From NCBI GenBank assembly GCA_052168355.1, contig JBQLZQ010000049.1:124001-188000 (forward strand): a stretch of DNA of 64,000 nt, written 5' to 3'. Under the pieces are notes generated by a model. It worked only from the letters and a program-made list of their open reading frames with translations. It did not search any database and was not told the origin of the DNA. This document shows positions 16,682 through 25,263 of the stretch, piece by piece; position 1 is the first letter of the stretch, and each line of letters starts with the position of its first letter. Source of the stretch: JBQLZQ01 sp052168355 (GTDB lineage Bacteria > Pseudomonadota > Alphaproteobacteria > DSM-16000 > Inquilinaceae). The position numbers and the translations under genes are program-made.

Positions 16682-18688
16682 CTAGAGGCGAACCTTCACG
16701 GCCTTGGCCACCGCCTCGGCGGTGATGCCGAAATGCTCGTACAACTCGTCGGCCGGCGCCGACTCGCCAAAGCCGGTCATACCGACAAAGGCGCCGCCGG
16801 GGCCGATATAGCGGTCCCAGCCTTGGCGCACGCCGGCCTCGACCGCCACCACGGGGCCGTCGCCCAGCACCTCGGACCGATAAGAGTCGTCCTGGCGCTC
16901 GAACATCTCCCACGACGGCATGGAGACGATTCGGGCCGCGACGCCGTCCCGGTCCAGCAGCGCCTGGGCCTCCAGCGCCACGGACACTTCGGATCCCGTG
17001 GCGATGATCGTCGCCCGGGCCGCACCGTTTCCGGCCTGGCGCAGCACATAGGCGCCGCGCGCCGTCAGGTTCTCCGCCGCGTGCTCGGTGCGCACGGTCG
17101 GCAGACCCTGGCGGCTGAGCGCCAGCACCGTCGGCCCGTCGGTGTTGGCGACGGCCAGCGCCCATGCCTCGGCCGTCTCCACCCCGTCGGCCGGGCGCAG
17201 CACCAGCAGGTTGGGAATGGCCCGCAGGGCGGCCAGATGCTCCACCGGCTGGTGGGTCGGCCCGTCTTCGCCCAGGCCGATGCTGTCGTGGGTCATGACA
17301 AAAATCGTCCGGCACCGCATCAGCGCCGCCAGCCGGATGGACGGACGGCAATAATCGGTGAACGACAGGAAGGTGGCGCCGTAGGGAATAAACCCGCCAT
17401 GCAGCGCCAAGCCGTTCAGCGCCGCGGCCATGCCGTGCTCGCGCACGCCAAAGCGCAGATAGCGCCCGCCATAGTCGCCGGCGGCCACATCCTTGCTGTC
17501 CTTGGCGCGGGTGTTGTTGGACGGGGTCAGGTCGGCCGATCCGCCGACCAGCCCCGGCACCGCCGGCAGCAGCACGTCCAGCGCCTTGCCCGAGGCGGCG
17601 CGGGTGGCGATCTTGGGCCGGTCGGCGGAAACCGTCCGCTTCAGATCCTCGATGCGGGTGTCCAGATCCTCCGGCAGGGTGCCGGCGATGGCGGTCTCGA
17701 ACGCCGTCCGGTCCTTCGCCCCGTCCAGCCGCCCGATCCATTCCGACCGCTGGGTGACGCTCCGGCGACCGACCAGGCGCCACGCCTGCAGGATCTCGTC
17801 GGGCACCACGAAGGGGGCGTGGGGCCAACCCAGCTTTTCGCGGGCGCCCGCCACCTCGTCCGCTCCCAGCGGCGATCCGTGCACGCCGCCGGTGCCGGCC
17901 TTGGTCGGCGCGCCATAGCCGATGGTCGTGCGGCAGCAGATCAGCGATGGCGTCGGGCTGGCCTTGGCCGCCTCCAGCGCCGTCTCGATGGCCGTGGGGT
18001 CGTGGCCGTCGATGCGCTGCACGTCCCATCCATAGGCGGCGAACCGGGCGGCGGTGTCGTCGGTGAAGGACAGGCTGGTCGGCCCGTCGATCGAAATGCC
18101 GTTGTCGTCATAGAGCACGATCAGCCGGTCGAGCCTGAGATGCCCGGCCAGGGAGCAGGCCTCGTGGCTGACACCCTCCATCATGTCGCCGTCGCCGGCG
18201 ATGACATAGGTGTGGTGGTCGACCAGATCGTCGCCGAAGCGGGCGTTGAGCATCCGTTCGGCCAGGGCCATGCCGACGGCGGTGCCGATGCCCTGGCCCA
18301 GCGGTCCGGTGGTGGTCTCGATGCCGGTGGCGACATCGACCTCGGGATGGCCGGGGGTGCGCGACTTGAGCTGCCGGAACCGGCGCAGCTCGTCCAGCGT
18401 CATCCGCTCATGGCCGGTCAGGAACAGGAGCGCGTACAGCAGCATCGACCCGTGCCCGGCCGACAGCACGAACCGGTCGCGGTCGGGCCAGGCGGGGTCG
18501 GCCGGGTCGAACTTCAGGAATTTGGAATAGAGCACGGTGGCCACGTCGGCCATGCCCATCGGCATGCCCGGATGGCCGCTGTTGGCCGCCTCCACGGCGT
18601 CCATGGCCAGTGCCCGGATGGCGTTGGCCATGTCCCTGAAATCGACATTGGTGGCCGGTGCCGCGGCGGCGGCGGTCGACGATGCCAT
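16682..18688 (-). CDS. tkt: Transketolase
   Basis: A 668-residue thiamine-diphosphate enzyme of the pentose phosphate and Calvin pathways. Motifs are NSGHPGMPMGMADVA, SAGHGSMLLYALL, the ThDP-binding GDGDMMEGVSHEA, and LGEDGPTHQPVEHLA in the second domain. The ATG at 18688 has an AGAGGG ribosome-binding site and matches the family N-terminus; the extra 91 codons upstream are not needed. It heads the tkt-gap-hypothetical run. It is divergent from a methyltransferase gene with 271 bases between, which hold no gene. Confidence 0.96.
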   Translation of the reverse strand: MASSTAAAAAPATNVDFRDMANAIRALAMDAVEAANSGHPGMPMGMADVATVLYSKFLKFDPADPAWPDRDRFVLSAGHGSMLLYALLFLTGHERMTLDELRRFRQLKSRTPGHPEVDVATGIETTTGPLGQGIGTAVGMALAERMLNARFGDDLVDHHTYVIAGDGDMMEGVSHEACSLAGHLRLDRLIVLYDDNGISIDGPTSLSFTDDTAARFAAYGWDVQRIDGHDPTAIETALEAAKASPTPSLICCRTTIGYGAPTKAGTGGVHGSPLGADEVAGAREKLGWPHAPFVVPDEILQAWRLVGRRSVTQRSEWIGRLDGAKDRTAFETAIAGTLPEDLDTRIEDLKRTVSADRPKIATRAASGKALDVLLPAVPGLVGGSADLTPSNNTRAKDSKDVAAGDYGGRYLRFGVREHGMAAALNGLALHGGFIPYGATFLSFTDYCRPSIRLAALMRCRTIFVMTHDSIGLGEDGPTHQPVEHLAALRAIPNLLVLRPADGVETAEAWALAVANTDGPTVLALSRQGLPTVRTEHAAENLTARGAYVLRQAGNGAARATIIATGSEVSVALEAQALLDRDGVAARIVSMPSWEMFERQDDSYRSEVLGDGPVVAVEAGVRQGWDRYIGPGGAFVGMTGFGESAPADELYEHFGITAEAVAKAVKVRL

Positions 18689-18959
18689 GGCTGCCCTCTG
18701 TTCCCCCTGGTTTGTACGGTGCGCCAAAGGTGAGACGGCGCCGATCCGGAGCCTGAGATGTAAGGCATTCGCACGCCGAATAACAGACCCGCCGCGCCGC
18801 TTGGCGTCAGACGCCGGCACCATGGCGGCGGCGCCGCCATGCGTCAACCAGATGACGCCCGCTTTTCCTCGATCGAATCTTGGGTTCATACTGAGATGGG
18901 GGATTGGGCGTGGCTGCCGACCGGCTCTTCCCCAGATCAAGAAAAACGGAGGACGCGAC

Positions 18960-19787
18960 ATGGAAACGGAACGCCAGGTTGCCGCCTATTACGCACGGGA
19001 GGGACTGGAACGGACCATCCTGGACGCCTTGCGCGGGGCCGGGAAAGATATCGATGCGCTGGTCCCCTCGGATCTCTCCGGGGTCGACGAATTCCATCTG
19101 GGCTGGCGCGCCCAGACCGTGGAGTTGGCGAAGGAGCTGGGTCTTTCGCCCGGCATGGACGTGCTCGATATCGGGGCGGGGATCGGCGGGCCGGCGCGCT
19201 ATTTCGCCGATGTCCATGGCTGCATCGTGACTGGCGTCGACCTGACCGCGGAGTATGTGGCCACCGCCAGCGCGCTGACGCGGCGCTGCGGCCTGGCCGA
19301 CCGCGTGTCGTTCCGTCAGGCCAGCGCGATGGCCCTGCCGTTCGACCCGGGCCGCTTCGATGTGGTGACGCTGATCCATGTCGGGATGAACGTCGCTGAC
19401 AAGCTCGGTCTGTTCACCCAGGTCCGGCGCGTGCTGAAACCCGGCGGGCGTTTCGGGGTCTATGACGTCATGCGGATCGGGTCCGGCGACCTGACCTATC
19501 CCATGCCCTGGGCCGGCGCGCCGGAAACCAGCTTCGTCGAGCCGCCGGACACCTATCGCCGGCTGCTGCGCCAGGCGGGGTTCGAGATCGAGAGGGAGCG
19601 CGACCGGCGGACCTTCACCCTGGAGATGGGACAACGCATGCGCGAGGACGCGGCCAAGCACGGCCCGCCGCCGCTCACTCTCGGCATCCTGATGGGACCG
19701 TCAGCGCCGCAGCGGCTGGGCAACGTCATGGGAGCGCTCGGCGACGGCGTTCTGGCGCCGATAGAGATGATCGCCCGGGCCGGCTAA
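18960..19787 (+). CDS. Class I SAM-dependent methyltransferase
   Basis: A 275-residue methyltransferase starting at the ATG at 18960 behind a GGAGG site. SAM motif I is VLDIGAGIGGPARYFA, followed by the acidic VTGVDLTAEYV and the post-motif FDVVTLIHVGMNV. The layout resembles UbiE-like or glycine/sarcosine N-methyltransferase-like small-molecule enzymes. The gene is alone on its strand, 9 bases from the convergent dehalogenase-like gene, and upstream DNA is shared with tkt. The substrate cannot be assigned. Confidence 0.85.
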   Translation: METERQVAAYYAREGLERTILDALRGAGKDIDALVPSDLSGVDEFHLGWRAQTVELAKELGLSPGMDVLDIGAGIGGPARYFADVHGCIVTGVDLTAEYVATASALTRRCGLADRVSFRQASAMALPFDPGRFDVVTLIHVGMNVADKLGLFTQVRRVLKPGGRFGVYDVMRIGSGDLTYPMPWAGAPETSFVEPPDTYRRLLRQAGFEIERERDRRTFTLEMGQRMREDAAKHGPPPLTLGILMGPSAPQRLGNVMGALGDGVLAPIEMIARAG

Positions 19788-19796
19788 CCCGACCGC

Positions 19797-20681
19797 TCAC
19801 AACGACGTCTCCTCGGAGAAGAAGCGCAGGAAGCTCCGGGTCACCGCGTCGGGCAACTCCTCGGCCAGATAGTGGCCGCCGGGCAGACCCTCGCCGCGCA
19901 CATCCTCCGCCCGCGCCCGCCAGAGGGCGAGCACGTCGAAACAGGCCTCGATGGCGCCGTCGAGTCCCCAATGCACCAGCAGCGGGCAGGCCACCTTGCG
20001 GCCGCCATCCTCGTCGTCGTGCCGGATGTCGATGGTCGCCCCGGCGCGATAGTCCTCGCACGTGGCATGGATGGTCGCCGGATCGCGGAAGGCGGACAGA
20101 TAGCTGTCCAGCGCCTGCGGGGAAAAGACCTCGAGTCCCCGTGGCGGCCGCCCGCAGCGCCATTTCCAGAACCCGTCCGGATCCGCGCCCATCATGCGTT
20201 CGGGCCAGGGCGCCGGCTGGATCATGAAGAACCAGTGCCAATAGGCGCGGGCGAAGGCGTCGGTGGTGCCGGCGTACATCTCCCGCGTCGGCGCGATATC
20301 CAGAAGGGCCATGCGAGCCACCCGCTCGGGCCGGTCCAGGGCCAGGCGATGGGCGACCCGGGCACCGCGGTCGTGTGCCCCGATCATGAAGCGCGGGTGC
20401 CCCAGGCGCTCCATGACCCGGACCATGTCCGCCGCCATGGCGCGCTTGGAATAGGGTTCGTGCCGGTCGTCGGTGGGCGGCTTCGACGATTGGCCATAGC
20501 CGCGCAGATCGGCGGCCACCACCGTGAAGCGCTCCGCCAGCGCCGGCGCCACCTTGTGCCACATGGCGTGGGTCTGCGGGTTGCCGTGAAGCAGCAGAAG
20601 CGGCGGGCCGGAGCCGCCGGTCACGCCATGAATGCTGGCCCCGTCGCCCGGCAGATCGAAGGTCTCGAAGCTCTCGAACAT
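19797..20681 (-). CDS. Alpha/beta hydrolase, fluoroacetate dehalogenase-like
   Basis: A 294-residue hydrolase. The oxyanion segment is LHGNPQTHAMWH, the nucleophile elbow GAHDRGARVAHRLALD places Asp104 as nucleophile with Arg105 and Arg108 next to it, and Asp128 (LLDIAPT) and His270 (GGHYLAEE) complete the triad. His149-Trp150 (YWHWFF) and Tyr211 (CEDYRAG) match the fluoride-binding pocket of known fluoroacetate dehalogenases. The pattern is much closer to that family than to epoxide hydrolases, which lack this His-Trp-Tyr set. The gene is monocistronic. Activity on natural haloacetates is inference. Confidence 0.85.
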   Translation of the reverse strand: MFESFETFDLPGDGASIHGVTGGSGPPLLLLHGNPQTHAMWHKVAPALAERFTVVAADLRGYGQSSKPPTDDRHEPYSKRAMAADMVRVMERLGHPRFMIGAHDRGARVAHRLALDRPERVARMALLDIAPTREMYAGTTDAFARAYWHWFFMIQPAPWPERMMGADPDGFWKWRCGRPPRGLEVFSPQALDSYLSAFRDPATIHATCEDYRAGATIDIRHDDEDGGRKVACPLLVHWGLDGAIEACFDVLALWRARAEDVRGEGLPGGHYLAEELPDAVTRSFLRFFSEETSL

Positions 20682-20781
20682 GGCGACATTTAGGGCCAGG
20701 CGGGGGCGCGCGTCCAGCCGGAGGGACGACGACGGTCGCTCCCGTCCCGACCGCGCGGTGTTCCCGACCCCGGTTCAATCG

Positions 20782-20811
20782 TTGACGGCCGGGAAGCGGC
20801 GCCCTTACAGT
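20782..20811 (+). promoter_or_regulatory. Sigma-70-like promoter upstream of DUF4164-zapA
   Basis: TTGACG (20782-20787) and TACAGT (20806-20811) are separated by 18 bases. The site lies 91 bases upstream of the DUF4164 start and could drive DUF4164 and zapA. Confidence 0.5.
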
Positions 20812-20901
20812 AGAAAGAGTGCTATCCATCGGCGGTCGACCGGTAAGTCTCGGCCGCCGCCTTCGAGACATCTTTTGAATCAGCGGAGTAGCCGGTTGTC
20901 C

Positions 20902-21096
20902 ATGTCGCGTATCGAGGCTGAACTGGAGCGGCTGGATCAGGCCGTCAGGCGCCTGGAAGCCACGGTCGATGAACGGGACGCCCGCATGGCCCAGGAGATG
21001 GAGGCGGCGCGGCGCCGGGTCGCCGCCGAAACCGAGCATGTGGCCGCCAAGGTCGACGAAGCGATCGCGCGTCTCGAAACGGTGCTGGACCGATAA
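20902..21096 (+). CDS. Small coiled-coil protein, DUF4164-like
   Basis: A 64-residue protein that is almost wholly heptad coiled coil (IEAELERLDQAVRRLEATVD and later VAAKVDEAIARLETVL). Such DUF4164-type proteins precede zapA in many alphaproteobacteria. The ATG at 20902 is used; a TTG two codons upstream is possible. Its position 52 bases before zapA suggests a role in cell division, perhaps as a partner of ZapA, but no function is established. Confidence 0.75.
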   Translation: MSRIEAELERLDQAVRRLEATVDERDARMAQEMEAARRRVAAETEHVAAKVDEAIARLETVLDR

Positions 21097-21148
21097 CCCC
21101 GGGGCGGGCCGTGGTCCACCGTGTTCCATTGTCAGAAAGGCTTTAAGT

Positions 21149-21466
21149 ATGGCTCGGGTCGAGATCACCTTGAACGGGCGCATCTACCCCATTGCGTGCG
21201 AAGACGGCCAGGAACAGCGGGTCTACGACATCGCCGACTATCTGGAGACAAAGCTGGTGGAAATCCAGGAGGTCGCGGGATCGGTCAGCGATATCCATCT
21301 GATGGTCATGGTCAGCCTCGTCGTTGCCGATGAGCTGTTCGACACCCGCTATCAGACCGGCGCGCACCGGGCGGCGGAAAAGGCCGACGAAACGGCCATC
21401 GCCATGGCCGTCCAGCAAATCGCCGGTCGCGTGGAAAATCTTGCTTTGAGGCTGGATCGTTCCTAG
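21149..21466 (+). CDS. zapA: Cell division protein ZapA
   Basis: A 105-residue protein of typical ZapA length. The N-terminal globular part reads VEITLNGRIYPIACEDGQEQ, then a helix IADYLETKLVEIQ, and a C-terminal coiled coil. ZapA bundles FtsZ protofilaments at the division site. It is followed directly by the 6S RNA gene and fau, the order seen across proteobacteria. Confidence 0.92.
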   Translation: MARVEITLNGRIYPIACEDGQEQRVYDIADYLETKLVEIQEVAGSVSDIHLMVMVSLVVADELFDTRYQTGAHRAAEKADETAIAMAVQQIAGRVENLALRLDRS

Positions 21467-21471
21467 ATACT

Positions 21472-21645
21472 TCCGCTGGGGCGGTGCTGCACGGTGCGTC
21501 AGGTCTCTTTATCCCCGGGGCCGATAACGATCCTCTAGGGAGCTGCCTCTGTCGGGGCCGTGGTCTCGGTATGCGGCGCCCACCTGCGTTGCAGGGCCCA
21601 GAGGCGATATCATGACCAACGGCTGCGGCGGCTCCGTCCCGCCTT
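21472..21645 (+). ncRNA. ssrS: 6S RNA
   Basis: The gap between zapA and fau is the conserved site of 6S RNA, which binds the housekeeping RNA polymerase holoenzyme and mimics an open promoter. The ends pair as a long closing stem: GGGGCGG (21478-21484) with CCGTCCC (21634-21640), then GCTGC (21486-21490) with GCGGC (21628-21632). Inside are GGGGCCGATAACG and CTGCGTTGCAGG, typical of alphaproteobacterial 6S RNA. Exact ends are estimates. Confidence 0.85.
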
Positions 21646-21664
21646 TCTCTTTTCCGGATGTTCC

Positions 21665-22282
21665 ATGCCGCCTGGCGCAATGACCGTGGATGGCGCCGCT
21701 TCGGCCGGCAAACAGGCCGCCCGGCGGGCGGCCCGGGCGCGCCGCGCCGCCGCCCGAACCGAGGTGTCGGGGGCGGCAGGTCGGGTCCGCGACCTGGTGT
21801 TGAGCCAGGTCCCCGTGGCCGGCGGCGCGCGGGTTGCCGGCTATCATCCCCTCGGGGACGAGCTCGATGTCCTGCCGCTGCTGACCGCCTTTCATGAAAA
21901 TGGGCATTCCTGCCTGTTGCCGGTCGTTCTTCGTGGCGACCGGCCGCTGATCTTTCGGGCCTGGCGGCCGGGTCTGGTCATGGCGGCCAACCGTTATGGT
22001 ATCGCCGAACCCGGCCCGGAGTGCGAGGAGGCCTCGCCGGACGTGGTTCTGGTGCCGCTGCTGGCCTTCGATCGGGCCGGCCACCGCATGGGGTACGGCG
22101 CCGGTTTCTACGACCGTACCCTGGCCCACCTGCGCGCGGCCGGGCCGGTCTGCGCGGTCGGCGTGGCCTTTGCCGCCCAGGAACAGGACACGATCCCGGC
22201 GGAAGCCCATGATCAGCCGCTCGACTGGATCGTCACGGAACGCGAAGCGATCCGGGCCACGGCGGCGGGGGAGGGCGGGTGA
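21665..22282 (+). CDS. fau: 5-formyltetrahydrofolate cyclo-ligase
   Basis: A 205-residue enzyme that converts 5-formyl-THF to 5,10-methenyl-THF with ATP. The family signature VPLLAFDRAGHRMGYGAGFY is present, as are an N-terminal KQAARRAARARR basic helix and the strand VAGYHPLGDELDVLPLL. The ATG at 21665 is chosen; an in-frame ATG at 21680 is an alternative. Its stop overlaps the GTG start of the next gene (GTGA). It lies downstream of 6S RNA and may be expressed by read-through from it. Confidence 0.92.
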   Translation: MPPGAMTVDGAASAGKQAARRAARARRAAARTEVSGAAGRVRDLVLSQVPVAGGARVAGYHPLGDELDVLPLLTAFHENGHSCLLPVVLRGDRPLIFRAWRPGLVMAANRYGIAEPGPECEEASPDVVLVPLLAFDRAGHRMGYGAGFYDRTLAHLRAAGPVCAVGVAFAAQEQDTIPAEAHDQPLDWIVTEREAIRATAAGEGG

Positions 22283-23112
22283 GGCTTTTGTTTCTGGGAG
22301 ATATCGTCGGCCGCTCGGGCCGTTCGGCGGTGCTGGAACGGTTGCCGGAGCTGCGGCGGACGCTGGATGTCGACTTCGTGACCATCAACGCCGAAAACGC
22401 CGCGGGCGGCTTTGGCCTGACCCCGGCGATCGCCCAGGAACTCTATGCCGCCGGCGCCGACTGCCTGACCACGGGCAACCATGTCTGGGACCAGCGCGAC
22501 CTGATCGGCCATATCGACGGCGACCGCCGTCTGTTGCGCCCGGCCAACTATCCCGCCGGCACGCCGGGGGCCGGCGTCACCGTGCTGCCGGCGCGGGGCG
22601 GTCGCCAGGTGATGGTGGCCAATGTCATGGCCCGTCTGTTCATGGATGCGCTCGACGATCCTTTCGCCGCGGTCGAACGGATGTTCGCCGATGTGGCGAT
22701 GCCGCGCGACGTCGACGCCATCATGCTCGACTTCCATGGCGAGGCGACCAGCGAGAAAATGGCCATGGGCCATTACCTGGACGGGCGGGTCACGCTGGTG
22801 GTCGGGACCCACAGCCATGTGCCCACGGCCGATATCCAGGTGTTGCCGGGCGGCACCGCCTATCAAAGCGACGCCGGCATGTGCGGCGACTATGACAGCG
22901 TGATCGGCATGAAGAAGGAACCGGCCATCGGCCGCTTCGTGACCAAGATGCCGACCGAGCGGCTGACCCCGGCCGAAGGACCGGCGACGGTCTGCGGCCT
23001 TTTGGTGGAAACCGACGACGCGACCGGGCTGGCCCGGCGTGCCGAACCGGTCCGCATCGGCGGCTGTCTGGCCGCCGCCTGGCCCGCGGGAACCACCGTT
23101 CTCACCCCCTGA
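22279..23112 (+). CDS. YmdB-like metallophosphoesterase (TIGR00282 type)
   Basis: A 277-residue calcineurin-fold phosphoesterase with a GTG start overlapping fau by four bases. Metal motifs are FLGDIVGRSGR, TINAENAAGGFG, TTGNHVWDQ, DFHGEATSEK and VVGTHSHVPTAD. Bacterial members hydrolyse 2',3'-cyclic nucleotides and affect cAMP- or RNA-linked regulation. The overlap suggests translational coupling with fau. The gene is followed by a clear terminator. Confidence 0.9.
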   Translation: MRLLFLGDIVGRSGRSAVLERLPELRRTLDVDFVTINAENAAGGFGLTPAIAQELYAAGADCLTTGNHVWDQRDLIGHIDGDRRLLRPANYPAGTPGAGVTVLPARGGRQVMVANVMARLFMDALDDPFAAVERMFADVAMPRDVDAIMLDFHGEATSEKMAMGHYLDGRVTLVVGTHSHVPTADIQVLPGGTAYQSDAGMCGDYDSVIGMKKEPAIGRFVTKMPTERLTPAEGPATVCGLLVETDDATGLARRAEPVRIGGCLAAAWPAGTTVLTP

Positions 23113-23120
23113 CCTCGGAG

Positions 23121-23160
23121 AAGGTCCGGGCAAGGCCTGGACAAGGGCCGGACTTTGTTT
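23121..23160 (+). terminator. Rho-independent terminator after ymdB
   Basis: AAGGTCCGG pairs with CCGGACTTT (one G-T pair) around an 18-base loop and runs into TTTGTTT. It begins 9 bases after the stop codon. Confidence 0.7.
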
Positions 23161-23342
23161 CTAAAAGTCACCACGAACCGCCCTGTCGGCCGACGCTCCC
23201 GAATCTTGCGCGAATTCGACACCACCGAACCCGTCATCTTGTGGTGTTGGACCGCCCAATACGCTATAAATGGGATCCAGGAGTGTGCTTCGACCGGCGC
23301 GGCGGGCGGATTCTCACAAGCAGCATAGCGGCATTTCAAACC

Positions 23343-24092
23343 ATGGCTGGTCATTCCCAGTTCAAGAACATCATGCACCGCAAGGGCGCCCAGGACGCGC
23401 GGCGCGCCAAGATGTTCACGAAGTTGATCAAGGAAATCGTGGTCGCGGCCAAGGAAGGCCTGCCCGACCCGGCGATGAACCCGCGCCTGCGGTCGGCCAT
23501 CGCGGCGGCCAAGGGCGCCAACATGCCCAAGGACAACATCGACCGGGCGATCAAGAAGGCCACGGGTGGCGGCGACGATACGAATTACGAGGAAATCCGC
23601 TACGAAGGCTATGGCCCGGCGGGCGTGGCCCTGATCGTCGAGGCGCTGACCGACAACCGCAACCGTACGGCGGCGGAGGTCCGGGCCATCTTCAACAAAC
23701 ACGGCGGCACCCTGGGTGAGACCAACTCCGTCAGTTTCCTATTCGACCGGGTGGGTGAGATCACCTATCCGCCCGAAACGGCCGACGCCGACACCATGTT
23801 CGAGGCGGCGCTGGAGGCCGGGGCCGACAACGTCGAGTCGACCGGCGACGGTCATGTGGTGACGACCGCGGTCGAGGAGTTCTCGTCCGTCCGCGATGTG
23901 CTGGAACGGCATTTCGGGGATCCCGGGTCGGCGGCGCTGACCTGGCGGCCTCTGACAGCCGTTACGGTCGATGAGGACCCGGCGTCGGCGTTGCTGAAAA
24001 TGCTCGACGCGCTGGACGACAATGACGACGTACAACGCGTGTCGGCCAATTTCGAGATCTCGGACGATGTCATGGAGCGGCTGACCGCCTGA
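23343..24092 (+). CDS. yebC: YebC/PmpR/TACO1 family protein
   Basis: A 249-residue protein of standard length starting MAGHSQFKNIMHRKGAQD, with the family segments NMPKDNIDRAIKKATGG and YEGYGPAGVALIVEALTDN. The family has been described as a DNA-binding regulator and, more recently, as a ribosome factor that eases stalling at proline stretches. It heads the ruvCAB run and its stop overlaps the ruvC start by one base. A TATAAA sequence at 23265-23270 may be its -10 element, but no well-spaced -35 is seen. Confidence 0.94.
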   Translation: MAGHSQFKNIMHRKGAQDARRAKMFTKLIKEIVVAAKEGLPDPAMNPRLRSAIAAAKGANMPKDNIDRAIKKATGGGDDTNYEEIRYEGYGPAGVALIVEALTDNRNRTAAEVRAIFNKHGGTLGETNSVSFLFDRVGEITYPPETADADTMFEAALEAGADNVESTGDGHVVTTAVEEFSSVRDVLERHFGDPGSAALTWRPLTAVTVDEDPASALLKMLDALDDNDDVQRVSANFEISDDVMERLTA

Positions 24093-24652
24093 TGGGTGTC
24101 CCGACGCGCAGCGTTCCCGGCGGCCTGCGGATCCTCGGTCTCGACCCGGGTCTGCGTCATACCGGCTGGGGCGTGATCGATGTCGAGGGCAACCGCATCG
24201 CCCATGTGGCCGACGGCGCGGTGCACAGCGATGGCGACCGCGGACTGGCCGACCGGCTGGTGCAGTTGCATCAAGGGTTGTGCCGTGTGATCGACGCCTT
24301 CGCGCCGCAAGAGGCGGCGGTGGAGGAAACCTTCGTCAACAAGAACCCGACATCCACCCTGAAACTGGGTTTGGCCCGCGGCGTGGTCCTGCTGGTCCCG
24401 GCCAAGGCCGGTCTGCCGGTGGCGGAATACGGCGCCAACCACGTCAAGAAGTCGGTGGTCGGCGCCGGCCATGCCGGCAAGCAGCAGGTGCAGATGATGG
24501 TCCGGATGCTGTTGCCGGGCGTCGATTTCGCCTCGGCCGACGCGGCCGATGCCCTGGCCGTGGCCATCTGCCACGCCCACCATCGTCAGACCCAGAACCG
24601 GACCCTGGCGGGTCTGCGCGCCGGTTCCGGGGTGGCGGGCGCGGGCCGATGA
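24092..24652 (+). CDS. ruvC: Holliday junction resolvase RuvC
   Basis: A 186-residue endonuclease that cuts Holliday junctions. The acidic active-site residues are visible: Asp18 (GLDPGLRHTGWG), the Glu78-Glu79 pair (AVEETFVNKNP), and Asp150/Asp153 (SADAADALAVAICH). It overlaps yebC by one base and ruvA by four (ATGA), which indicates a tightly coupled recombination operon. Confidence 0.96.
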   Translation: MGVPTRSVPGGLRILGLDPGLRHTGWGVIDVEGNRIAHVADGAVHSDGDRGLADRLVQLHQGLCRVIDAFAPQEAAVEETFVNKNPTSTLKLGLARGVVLLVPAKAGLPVAEYGANHVKKSVVGAGHAGKQQVQMMVRMLLPGVDFASADAADALAVAICHAHHRQTQNRTLAGLRAGSGVAGAGR

Positions 24653-25263
24653 TCGCCAAGCTGACCGGCGTCCTGGACAGCGTGACGACGGGCGGCGTCG
24701 TCATCGATGTCGGCGGTGTGGGGTACCTCGCCTTTTGTCCGGCCCGCAGCATCGACCGGCTGGGGCCGCCGGGCAGCCGCGTGACCCTGTTCGTCGAGAC
24801 CCATGTCCGGGAAGACCATATCCATCTCTATGGGTTCGCCGATTCGGCGGAACGGGAATGGTTCCGGCTGCTCACCGGCGTTCAAGGGGTCGGCGGTCGG
24901 GTGGCGTTGGCCATCCTGGGCGTGCTGTCGCCCGACGCGCTGACCGCCGCCATCGCCGCCCAGGACCGGGTGCCGCTGACCCGCGCCGACGGGGTGGGGC
25001 CAAAGCTGGCCACGCGGATCGTCACCGAGCTGAAGGACCGGGTCGGCGGGCTTGCGTTGACGGCCACGGCATCCGGGTCGGTCGGTACCGATGTGCCGGC
25101 CGCCGTGGGCGGGGCGGCGGCCGATGCCATATCGGCCCTGGTCAATCTCGGCTATGGCCGGACAGAGGCCTTTGGCGCGGTCGGCAAGGCGGCCCAGCGC
25201 CTGGGCGCCGACGTGCCGCCGGAGCACCTGATCCCCGCGGCCCTGAAGGAGCTGGCGTCGTGA
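24649..25263 (+). CDS. ruvA: Holliday junction branch migration protein RuvA
   Basis: A 204-residue protein that binds four-way junctions as a tetramer and loads RuvB. It has the N-terminal OB domain (MIAKLTGVLDSVTTGGVVID), two helix-hairpin-helix motifs (LTGVQGVGGRVALAIL and ADGVGPKLATRIVTELKD), and the C-terminal RuvB-contact domain (ALVNLGYGRTEAFGAV). The start overlaps the ruvC stop. Confidence 0.96.
   Translation: MIAKLTGVLDSVTTGGVVIDVGGVGYLAFCPARSIDRLGPPGSRVTLFVETHVREDHIHLYGFADSAEREWFRLLTGVQGVGGRVALAILGVLSPDALTAAIAAQDRVPLTRADGVGPKLATRIVTELKDRVGGLALTATASGSVGTDVPAAVGGAAADAISALVNLGYGRTEAFGAVGKAAQRLGADVPPEHLIPAALKELAS

Noticed and set aside
18689..18961. N-terminal extension of transketolase by 91 codons
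   Set aside because: The ATG at 18688 has a good ribosome-binding site and matches the family start; the extension has no homology-like features.
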